Source of the DNA: Cryptomeria japonica
Lineage: Eukaryota > Streptophyta > Pinopsida > Cupressales > Cupressaceae
Assembly (NCBI RefSeq): GCF_030272615.1
Contig: NC_081415.1
Coordinates: 234,803,303 to 234,867,302 of the forward strand
DNA: 64,000 bases
Reading direction: 5' to 3'
Of the stretch, positions 19,212-29,563 are shown piece after piece. Each line of letters starts with the position of its first letter. The stretch's first letter is position 1. Under the pieces are notes generated by a model. It was not told the DNA's origin. It did not search any database and worked only from the letters and a program-made list of their open reading frames with translations. The position numbers and the translations under genes were made by a program.

Positions 19212-21073
19212 TGTACTACTTCAGGGATTCATTTTATTTAACCAAAGGATAAAGGGCGATTGAGAATTATTGATCATGATACTCAAGACAGCTGTCTTAC
19301 AACTAAGTGGATTGTAAAGGCCCTAGATGGACACACTCCTTGAAAATATTTGGTTCATCATCACATTGAATCTGCTACTATTGGGCACTCTTAGGACTTG
19401 GTTAATTGGAAGGGCAAGCTTCTTCTTGCCTTTATTTCACACACCTTAGATTTGCCCCCTTTAACTATATTCAAACTACCTAACAAGTTGTACTCCAAAA
19501 TGATTATTTTTGTATGATCAAAATTTGAGTCATGGCCTATGTTTTATCTCCTTAGCCATCTAGTGGATTTGTTTGATTTAACAAGATGATACTCTTGCAA
19601 ATTAAAAACCTTAGGAAATAATATTTTTAAAAAAAGGTATTCAAGTTTTCCATGACTTGTGGGATCCCATCAAATATAACTATAAATCTTGGTAACAACT
19701 CAAATCTCAATTTAATCTTTCCCCATTAGACAAGCTTCCTCATCTAAAAATCTACTAACTTGCTACTCCCAAAATTTCTTGTATGTTGTCAACACCTTGC
19801 CATGATAACTCCCTTAGATATAATTCTCCCCTATCAAAAATGTTTGTAGGTAGCTCCTTCCTCACTCTCCTTACCTCCCCAGCTTCATTGTAATTGGGAA
19901 TGCAATTTCAACTAATATAGATGGAACAAGCTATGATCTCAAATTTGGAGGTGCAAAGAAGACATTCAATCTTGATTCATAGCTTAGAAAGTCCTTCACA
20001 TTAAAGTGCCTATTGGTGAATGAATTTCTTTCCTTTTTTCCCCTCCTTACCCTTCTACATTAAAAAAGAGTTTATCAAGCACACTTTATGGCTTTACCCC
20101 AATGCCCACAACCAATGGTGCTATCTTTTCTCCACTCTCCCTACTCTTTTTGGTGGGCTTGATCTTAGAGCTCAATGCTTCTTGGGCTTTCAACACACCA
20201 CAATGTCATTGTTTGACATTTAGACAAGTTATTCTTCTATACATTCTGACATTTAAATTCACGCTTGCCTCCACTCACACATTTTTGCCTTATAAATTGA
20301 AACCTTGATGCTTTGTGTGAGCTTCATTCATATCATCAATTTGTAGTCTATTCTATAGACTAATTCTAATCTTAAAACAACTTTGGCCAATTTACAAACT
20401 CAAATCCAATCATTTGAAGCCAAAATGTAGGATACGAACACCATTTGCTATGTTAATTACAAGCTTCATAGCATTTCCAACTTGTGTGCTATAAATGATG
20501 ATTGTGGTGAATTTTGATATGCATGCTTTGGAGGATCATAATTTTTTTGACATGGGTATGAAGCTAAAAAATATATTTCCTAAGTTTCATATGATGAGGA
20601 TTCTTCCCCTACTACTTCCTTCACTTGAACCGACTTTATTGATGATGTTCCATTTGTCAATCTTGTGCTACAATGATGTTATGCTAGAGCTAGAGACAGT
20701 GAGGAAACTTGAGGAGTGAAATTTATGTCTTCTTGGTAGCTATTACATGGTACTATTATCAAAGTTGTTGATATGCATGCACAACAAATTGAATGGTGAT
20801 AGGAAATTGACTAGTGATCGAAATGTTGTTTTATTGATTTCCATGAGGGGGTTTAATTGTTTGTTCTTCACTTGGTTCATAGGGTTTTCCTTGATTTATG
20901 GTGTCTCCCTATTTAAGTACTATATTAATTAGTTGGTTCTCTTTGTTCTATTGACTTTTTTTAGTTGTAACTATTTTTACTTTGTTGGACTCCTCTTCTT
21001 TCTTCCTAATTTGACAGCTTAGAAAATTGTTCGTTGTGATATTCTTCTCTTCTTAATCCAACAAAAAAAATTA
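19212..21073 (+). pseudogene. LINE ORF2 C-terminal relic and 3' end, right part
   Basis: Continuing from 13230, the frame shows PKDKGRLRIID, then a Q...L..KWIVKALDGHTP stretch and KYLVHHHIE. This follows the order PK..GGLGI, KW and PWK..L of plant LINE reverse transcriptase C-termini, broken by stops. Beyond about 19450 the coding signal fades. The region ends near 21073 in an AATCCAACAAAAAAAA tail that resembles a LINE 3' terminus. Assigning the whole stretch to one element is inference. ORFs at 20020-20308 and 20495-20719 have no recognisable domain. Confidence 0.45.
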
Positions 21074-21739
21074 TATTATCAAAATATATTAAAGATTGAA
21101 GTGCCAAATACATATATATTCTGACCTAAATAAGAATCATCAAGTGTGAAGTTTTAATGAGATAAAAGAGAAGCCATTTCTTAAACTTAAACTAAAATTT
21201 GAGAGGTAGGATATGGAGTACATTTGAAATTGAATTCTATTTCAATTATGGATCAAAACTATCACACCTTACAAAAGTGTGTGAGTAAATATGAATCTTT
21301 ATTTAGATATTTTGGATTTAAAGCTGAAAACATTGTCTTTTCAAGGATATCAATGTTAAATATTCTTTGGTAAGTCTTATTTTTGTTAGAGGTTAGAAAA
21401 AAAAAAAAAAATTCCGTAATTGAACAATATAAAATAAAAAAAGAAGAGAGAAAAAGATTGCAACGAAATTAAAAAACAATAACTAAACTTATATTTGCTA
21501 GATTCTACATCATGATTATTAAAATGATTTCTAGATCCAATTATGTAAAGAATTTTTGCATCAACGTTTCAGATCACACTTTGTGATCCATCATCAAGAT
21601 GAAAGAGAATCGTTGTAAAAGAAAAAAAGTTTGTAGACCAAGACTAGATAAAATTAATAAGAGAAGGGTAGAAGAGATAAGGTTGTTCAGATTCCATCAT
21701 TGTCTTCCTATCCCCATTTTGTATCTTTGTATTTCTTCT
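21074..21739. other. AT-rich intergenic DNA with a short palindromic repeat
   Basis: No gene is visible. At 21559-21604 there is a CATCAACGTTT...CATCAAGATGAAA block that recurs at 25360-25405. Around it are poly-A and poly-T runs. The homology of the tandem array begins at about 21740. Confidence 0.5.
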
Positions 21740-22024
21740 TCAAAATCTTGATGTCTTGTTATGTTTTTTTCACAGCTGTTGTCTCTCATTTATTTTTTAT
21801 GGATCGATTCATCCCCCCGAAAAAAGAAAGAAAAGAGATGATTTTTCATTTATGCAATGAAGTTAAATGTTGGAGAGCATTCTCACTTTCTATTATTTGG
21901 TCCTTTCTACATTGTAGCCAAAGATGACTACAGGAATAAAAATTGAATAAAGAATCATGACAGCCAGAGCAGAAGCCCTGAACTGCCGTGTAAAGAACGG
22001 TGCACATCAATATCGAAGATCAGT

Positions 22025-23038
22025 TTAAACCAAGGTCTTGCAGGATCGTGAGGTGGGATCCCACATTGCTGGGAGGAGAAACGTGCGGCCGTTGAGGCCA
22101 TGGGCGTTGTAACTGGCACCTGTCGTCTCGTCCACGAACACCTGACCGGCGTAACCAGGATAAGCCCCGCTTCCATACATGCCCGGGCATGCTGAGACTG
22201 CCTCCAACGGAGCAGCGGCGTCTCCCTGAAAATATCCTGACTTGAACGGATTCGTCACTGCTCCAGCAATCGTCGTCGCAATGTTGATGATCATACCGTC
22301 AATGCCCACATCGCCATTGGGGGGCAGCAGAGGAGGGCTCTGCGGGCCGTAAATTGGCTGATGAAATGGCCACGCGCACTGCCCCGGGCACTGCGTTACT
22401 GAGTTCCCCACCCAAGCGTAAGCATATTCAATGTCTGCTTTGTCGCTTCCATGGAATCCGCAAGAGCTACTGCAGAAGTTCTCCACCAAAACATCCTCAG
22501 ATGTGAGCACCAAATACAACTCCACCTCGCCATTGCTTTTCTTCTTCTCAGGCAGAAGCAGAGCTCCCGACTGGATAGCATTCTTCACCAGGACAGCAAT
22601 GTCGGTTCTTTTCAAGGACTTTCCGAGAGAATAAGCTTCGTCCAGCTTCTGCTTCCCCAGCCTTCGGGTTAAAGGTTGGGCTTGGTTTAACTGGGAAGGG
22701 GCAGAGCCTCTGTAGGCCTCTGTTGTTTTCCACCAGGAGAACACAGAGGGAGAACTCTGCTTTCCGTTTTCCGTTCCCAATGACTGCACAAAATCGCCCA
22801 CTATAGCACGCTGTGCGGAAGTGAAATTGCCGTACCAGATGAGATGAAGATTGAGAATGGGCGTTGTGGTAAGCAGAGGGCCATTGTGGTATTGCAGAAC
22901 AAGAGGCTCTTCTTGTACTAGAGCAGAGAGCTTTCTCCAGGGAAAAAGGGGCCGAGCGGCGGCGTCCACTGTGGACAATGCCACTATACATATTAACAGC
23001 AAGTGAATTGCAATCTTTTCAGAACCTAAAACAGCCAT
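22025..23038 (-). CDS. EXORDIUM-like (phosphate-induced protein 1 family) protein, copy 1
   Basis: This intact, intronless gene encodes 337 residues, a usual length for the family. Residues 1-27 are a signal peptide (hydrophobic HLLLICIVALSTV, then DAAARP). The mature part matches the Phi-1/EXORDIUM domain. It contains PLVLQYHNGPLL near 45-56, LIWYGNFT with an N-glycosylation site at 71, the paired cysteine segments CSSSCGFHG (189-195) and CPGQCAWPF (217-225), and a GYAGQVFVDETTGASYN stretch near 295-311. Family members are brassinosteroid- or phosphate-responsive apoplastic proteins that promote cell expansion; this role is inferred here. The start at MAVLGSEK is chosen because it opens the signal peptide and is conserved in all three copies. 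The longer reading frame upstream crosses the TATA region. Confidence 0.92.
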   Translation of the reverse strand: MAVLGSEKIAIHLLLICIVALSTVDAAARPLFPWRKLSALVQEEPLVLQYHNGPLLTTTPILNLHLIWYGNFTSAQRAIVGDFVQSLGTENGKQSSPSVFSWWKTTEAYRGSAPSQLNQAQPLTRRLGKQKLDEAYSLGKSLKRTDIAVLVKNAIQSGALLLPEKKKSNGEVELYLVLTSEDVLVENFCSSSCGFHGSDKADIEYAYAWVGNSVTQCPGQCAWPFHQPIYGPQSPPLLPPNGDVGIDGMIINIATTIAGAVTNPFKSGYFQGDAAAPLEAVSACPGMYGSGAYPGYAGQVFVDETTGASYNAHGLNGRTFLLPAMWDPTSRSCKTLV

Positions 23039-23138
23039 TTTTAGCCGTGTATATTGCAGTGGAAACACAGATTTGAAAGATAAGATGAAGAATGAAGGGA
23101 ATAAGTGTGTTGTGGGAACAAGCAAGAGGAGTATGTGG

Positions 23139-23146
23139 TTTAAATA
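23139..23146 (-). promoter_or_regulatory. TATA box of EXORDIUM-like copy 1
   Basis: TATTTAAA on the minus strand lies about 100 bases upstream of the ATG in GCCTATTTAAACC. It is identical in all three gene copies (42843-42850 and 61347-61354). Confidence 0.65.
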
Positions 23147-23280
23147 GGCAGAGAGAGCGAGATGAAAACCATTGGCAAGGGAGCTTATACCGCTGGCAAT
23201 TACAGGAGCGGGTACCACTGAGCAATTTGCAATGGGGTTTCCTGGGAAATTCCATTGTTTGGAGGCATTCGGGAAAAGAA

Positions 23281-23320
23281 CATCCGCATAATATTATTTA
23301 TTTATTACGCGCTGCTTCGA
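23281..23320 (-). promoter_or_regulatory. Conserved 40-bp promoter block, copy 1
   Basis: The plus strand reads CATCCGCATA, then an AT-rich middle, then ACGCGCTGCTTCGA. The block recurs nearly unchanged at 26745-26784, 42935-42974, 45829-45868 and 61489-61528. It contains ACGCGC, a core of the CGCG-box type bound by calmodulin-binding transcription activators; binding here is inference. Confidence 0.55.
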
Positions 23321-23499
23321 AGAAAGGGGACGAAAAAGTTGAAATGTATCTGGTGATGCTTTTTGCTGGCGGAAAATTTGGTGTGATTGACAAGGAGGCA
23401 CTTTGTCGGTTCGTGGTTTTGAAGATGGCATCAAGTTAAAAGTAAGCCACGTTTGGGAGACAAAACGCGTTCCTCATGGCACGCTTTCGCCGCGAGCAA

Positions 23500-26400
23500 C
23501 TGTGTATGTCGAAGATAACGGGAATTATAAATGGTATCGCGCATGCCACATTCCCGTGTTTTAAACTTTCATTGTTCCCTTTTAAAAGAAGAAATTGAAC
23601 ATGGCAGTTTACAATGGAACAGGCTAATTTTCACATAAAATGGTACTGAAAATTTCAGATGTGCAACCATGTCATAGTAATTACTGAGGTTAATCTATGA
23701 AATAAAGTTTTATTAACTTTAAATTATAGGATATTTTTTAATTATTTGTTTGTAGTTGTATGAATAAGGGGATCTTTTAGTTTTTAGATTTTGGTATCTG
23801 ACTTGTATATTTTGTAATAATAATAAATCAATTTGGTATTTATTTTGTTAATTATATAGTTTTTTTGAAACTTATAATTATTAAAAGTTAATTTCAATTA
23901 TTTATGTACATTGATTTAATAAAATTGAATTTATTTGTTGAGTAATTTTATGCATTATTCAAATAATTGTTATTCTATATTCTTAAAAATCCAAAACAAT
24001 TAAACATGATGTTATATGATATAGCAAAAAAATACTAGAAAAATAGCAAATTTCATAAAATTCATTGAAATCGTTAACCTTGGTTTTTTCTTTTACAAAT
24101 GTATATAGAACATTTGTATGATAATTTGATATTTAATTGTAATGTTCTAAGATTTCAAGCTATCCATATTATTATCTCGTCAAGATGTGACTATACTTAG
24201 AGTGATAATATTAAATAAAAACAAAGTCTATATGGCAAGTTCTTTGTTATGCTTATCATTGTCCTTGAATTAAAAATAAATATTGATATGTGATAATGAA
24301 ATAAACATTGTTCTAGAATATGAGTGTGATGTATAAAACATTTGTGATTTACTTTTTGAACAAAATGACTAATTAGTGTGGGGTCTGAGCTTGGGTTTCT
24401 GGCAAGTGGTATACCCTCTGAAGATCGAATCATTATTAGCATCTCACTCATTGCTCTACTTTCCCATGACTATGGCTCATTGTTTATTTTTATTTGTTTG
24501 TATAGATAATTTAAGCTTAGGGAACAATTCAGTCCTTGAAAATCTCTCTTATATGCACATTACAAATGAGACAATAAAAAAGAAAAGTGAAATTTTTATA
24601 GCAATCCATTTCATAACATTCCTTGAGAGCTATATTTTTAGTTAAAAGTTCATTTCTAACAAATCTTGTAAGGTCTCCAAATATCTCTTTACTAGTTTCT
24701 AGTCTTGTTCCATATATTTGCAAGTCTAATATATCATTATGAAATATGATAAATTGGATTGATCATCTTATAGATAAATAATAAAATCTTTATTGAAACT
24801 TATGCAACATATTTATAGGAACCCACCACTCACAAGATCAAAACCTCCTACTATGTTTAATAAGTTGTCCAATACTTCTTTAGTCAAATGTTTCGTATCT
24901 TCCTTCTTAATCAACCTACTTATTTGTTAGTTTTTTTGTCCACAAACTATTCAAGATAAGCATACTCTTCAAACATATTTTCAAAAACGCGAGACCAAAA
25001 ATGTATGTTGAGACGATGCAAAGAATCCTCTACTCCACTAACACCAAAAATAGACAAAGTCTTTTGAGGCTATTAGGATGGAATGCTTTTAAAATAAATA
25101 AATGGTATGGAAGTATCTATTTGGAATGAATAATTCAAACATGGAAAGCAATTAGTCCAATGATAAGATCCATCAATGTGATCTTTTTTAAAACATAATC
25201 TATAAATTATATTATATAAATATTACACATAATATAACCTAGAATAAATATGTTTCTCATTATATATCACATCAAGCAAGAAGAAACACATATTGACATT
25301 TTAACTTCACTAAAGTGTTCTTATGAAGTTTTCTGGATTCGATTGTGTGTATTTTTTTCCATCAACGTTTTGAATCACACCCTGTGATTCATCATCAAGA
25401 TGAAAAGAATTCCAAAGATAGAAAAGTGAACCACAATATTAGAAGATTCATCTTTGAAATAATATTGGAACAATCTTTTTGTAAATTCATATAACAATTC
25501 CATAATTAGACTACATTGTAATGAGTACAATGGTAATCCCTTATTTCTTGGCAATAATGTTTTTAACCTGATATTTCCATCCAAAGTATAAAATATAATG
25601 GAAAAGATAAAATTTAAAGACAAATCAAATTTATAAACATTTGATCAAAAATTGGATCCCACCAACATAGCAAGGTGGTTGTCTTCTCTTACCCAAAAGA
25701 CACATATGGATTGGCCTTCATTATAGCAGATAATTGTTGGCTAAACATCAAGGAGATGTGCAAATCCACCAAGTGGCACACTCAAGAGATTGCAATGAAC
25801 AACAAACTTTAATTTTATGTAATGAACTATATAGAAGGTACATATCAAGGAGTTGAAGTACGTTGACATTACAATCCTACAAGTTACTTTTAAGAGATAA
25901 TGAAAGTCAATCTAGAGTGCCACTTTCCAAACACCAATTTGTTTGAATCTCTAGGCTTGATGCCCCTAGAAATTCATCCCCATTAAATGGCATTTTACTT
26001 TGCCAAATAAAGATTGACATTTGATAGCATAATCATTAATGCATATCACTTTTTTCTAATTAATTTTCGGTCTTATATTTATATAAAAGTGCGACAAGAA
26101 CTAGTATACCTATATTCTAAAAAAAATATACGTAAAATAATGTCGAGAGATATCACATAATTGTCTTGCATGTTTATTAGTTGTCAAGAAGGGCATGTAG
26201 TTGAATAATAGTGCACTCTTTCACTCTAATTAAAGATGTAACAATTTCATATACTTAGAGACAAGTGGCAATGATTCTATTTTATTTAGACTAATAAAAT
26301 AACACTTATAGAGAAACTGAAACATGTATGCATTTCCCATATATTTATTATGTCATTGTAGATGCCTCTCGACATAATGAAAAGCAAAACCATCGAAATA

Positions 26401-26639
26401 CTTGATTAAACTTAGAATTAATGAATAAAGCTATGAATTCATATGAACAACTTAATTAAAATCACAACATTATAAACAAAATCAATGCATTAAAAAATCT
26501 ACATAATTGTTTTTTTCTTATAAAGAGTGCAGAGAATAGGTATCTTGACACCCCTTGTGAGGTCACCCACTCATTTCATGGACCACACATTGGAGCCGTA
26601 TAATTTAATGTCCACTACCTATTCATATTCAACATGGCA
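23500..26639. other. Upstream DNA of EXORDIUM-like copy 1
   Basis: This is AT-rich, gene-free DNA, nearly identical to 43150-45717 except for a 572-bp segment (25294-25865) missing there. It is also a diverged paralogue of 26900-29200. Short ORFs are not conserved. Confidence 0.7.
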
Positions 26640-29200
26640 AAAAGCTTATACTGCTGGCAATCACAGGTGCCGATAATCACGGTGCAATTTGCTATGGGGC
26701 TACGTGGCAAATTCCATTGCTGACGTGGCGGCTTGGTAAAAGAACATACGCATAATATTATTTATTTATTACGCGCTGCTTCGAGAAGGGATGGAGCAAA
26801 TGTAATATTTTTAATGCTTTGCTGGCAGAAAATTTGGTGTGATTGACTAGATAATTTTTTTATGGGCTTTTAATAAACAAAATCCAAAGAAATTTAATTA
26901 TGACGATTTACAACTAAAAATGTTCTCTTAATATAATGGATATGTTGATAGACATTTGAATTTAGTAAGGATTATTAGGAAGAAATCTTTTATTAAAGAA
27001 GTTTAAATGATGAGGTAATTTTTAATTATTTATTTTTATTTGTATAAGAATCATTGAGTCTTTTAGGTTTTGATATGTATTTTGTATATTTTGTAATAGT
27101 AAATTAACTTGATATTGATTTTATTATCAATATAAAAAAAAAAATGTTTATATTGAAATATAAAAAATATGATTGATTTTTTTTTTCTTAAGGTTTATAA
27201 TTATTTAAAAAAATATATATAGATAATTTAACTTTTTTTTTAAAAAATGTATTGTTTCAATCATTTATGTGCATTGATTTAATAAAATAGGGTTTATTTA
27301 AAAATATAAAAAAATTATCTTTAATTAAAATAATCGATATTCTTAAAAATACTAAAACATATAGTGAACAAACATGTGTTTATATGATATAACAAAAAAG
27401 ACTAAAGAATATAGTGGATTTTATCAAATTCATTGAAACTGGTAATTTTTGTTATTTATTTTACAAATGTATATAAAACATTTATACGGTACTTTGACAT
27501 TGAAATGTAATATTTTAAATTTTTAAGTTGTCAACATTATTTTGTAGCAAAGATGCAATTGTGCTTATAGTATCAAATAAGAACAAAGTCTATATGCTAA
27601 GGCTTCTTTGTGATGCTTACCATTGCACTTGAATTAAAAAGAAATAATGATATATGAAATAAATATTATTTTATAATATGAGTGTGATGTTCAAAACCAT
27701 TGTTGTTTAGCTCTTGAACAACATGACTAATTAGTGTAGCATCTAGGCTTGGGTTTCTTAGGGTGGAATACCCTATCGAGATTGAACCATTATTAATATC
27801 TTGCTTGTTGCTCTACTTTTCCATGACTATAGACCATTGTTTGTTTATTTCCATAGATAATTTAAACTTGAGGTAATAGCTCATTCCTTAAAAATTTCTC
27901 TCATATGAATATTGCAAATGAGACAATAAAAAAGAAAATGAATTTTTTTATAACAATCAACTTTATAACATTTATTAAGAGCTGCAATTTTAGGGTCCCT
28001 TTCTAACTAATGTTATAAGTCTCAAAAGATATATTTACAATTGGTGTCTAATCTTGCTCCATATATATAGAGGGCTAGTATATTGATTATGGAATATGAA
28101 AAATTGGCTCAATTGTCTTATATATAAAACACAAAAAAACTTCCTTGAAACTCATGCAATGAATTTATAATCTTTTTGCAAATTATATCTACATGTTCCA
28201 AGAAACTACCACTCACAAGATCAAAACCTCCTATTATGTCTATTAAGTTGTTTAATAATTCATTAGTCAAATGTTAAACATCTTCCTTCTTAACCAACCT
28301 TCCTAGTTGTTGAATTTTTGTCCATTAACTAGTAAGAACACGCCAAACACAACACTTATATATGCAATTTAAGATGATGCAAATAATCCTCTACTCCACT
28401 AACACCAAAAAATAAACAAAGTACTTTGAGGCCATCATGATAGAATGCTTTAAAAAAAAACGGTATGCAAATATATCTATATGGAATGAATCATCCAAAC
28501 ATAGAAAGCAATCAGTCAAAAAAATATGCATGAATGTCTTTTTAAAATCCTAATATAATTTATATTATATAAATATTGCATATAATATAATATGCTTCTT
28601 ATGACATATCACATTAAGCAAAAAATAAAATAACATATATTATTATTTTAGCTTCCCTTAGGAAATCCAATACCATAAAATTTACCTTTTGAATAAAATT
28701 GAAATATCATTTTTATAAGTACATATGATAGGTGCATAATTACACTAAAATATAATGAGTAAAATGGCAACCCCATATTTCTAGGCTATAATTGTGTAGC
28801 CTAATTTTTTAATCTAAAATATGAAATATAATGTACAAGATAAAAATTAAAGACATAACAAAAAAATCCATCCATTTCATGATGATTGGATCACACCAAC
28901 ATAGTGAGATGGCCCTCCTCTCTTACCCAAGAGAGACATATGGATTGACCTACATTATAGCATAACATTGATAGCTAAACATCAAGGGGGTGTGGAAATT
29001 CATCAAGTGACAATGTCAAGAGATTGCAATGAATAAAAAACTATTCTATTTAATTATAGCACTACATAGAAGGCACAAAACAAGGAGTTGAAATATATTG
29101 CTGAAATTACAATCCTACAAGTTTCTTTTAAGGGATAATAAAAGTCAATCTAGAGTGCCATTTCTTAAGAACCAACTCTTCAAGATTCGATCCCCCCACC
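26640..29200 (-). pseudogene. Gene-less EXORDIUM promoter and upstream relic, unit 1
   Basis: The sequence from AAGCTTATACTGCTGGCAATCACAGG onward matches the EXORDIUM promoter (23180-23440), including the conserved 40-bp block at 26745-26784. It continues as a diverged copy of the distal upstream region. No coding sequence follows on the downstream side. Instead the DNA left of 26640 matches about 39050-39150, which in the full unit lies before the PPR relic and the next EXORDIUM gene. The relic is thus a duplicated locus whose gene has been deleted. Confidence 0.7.
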
Positions 29201-29527
29201 AATTGCAAAACTACTCACTAATCTCCTTCAAAACAAAATTCTAGATGATAAATAGAGGCCTAAGAGCAAGCCCTATGGATGCATGCAAATGAGATCATTC
29301 AAGCCTATCTTAGTTAAATGCAAATGAGAAAAAGATATGTTTAATTACACCTAATAAGTCCATATAAGAAAATGAGCTCTTATTTAATCTATGGTCTTCT
29401 GAGAAACACTCTAAATTTTTTAGAGGATGATATGATATGACATAAAATTGATAACTATTTAGATCAATTTCTTATTTATAAATTGATGTATCTCAATGTG
29501 TTGATTAACATTACACTAATCATTTTT
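29201..29527. other. LINE target-site flank, unit 1
   Basis: This gene-free DNA ends in CACTAATCATTTTT (29514-29527), which is repeated after the LINE at 37547-37559. Confidence 0.6.
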
Positions 29528-29563
29528 ATGTAGTTAATATAATTTGAAATAAAAAAAAATTAA

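Noticed and set aside
20020-20932. Small plus-strand ORFs near a possible LINE 3' end
   Set aside because: No recognisable motif, and not supported by any second copy; kept only as part of the LINE relic.
21789-21794. AATAAA on the minus strand as polyadenylation signal of EXORDIUM-like copy 1
   Set aside because: The hexamer is not kept in copies 2 and 3 at the same place, so it does not support a shared 3' end.
22431-22991. Several ORFs in other frames across the EXORDIUM-like genes (also at 42135-42695 and 60639-61199)
   Set aside because: Overlapping shadows of the GC-rich coding sequence; no independent start signals or domains.
22025-23218. 397-codon version of EXORDIUM-like copy 1 with an upstream start (and 402- and 397-codon versions of copies 2 and 3)
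   Set aside because: The extra N-terminus runs through the TATA box and differs between copies. The internal ATG opens a proper signal peptide and gives the family length.
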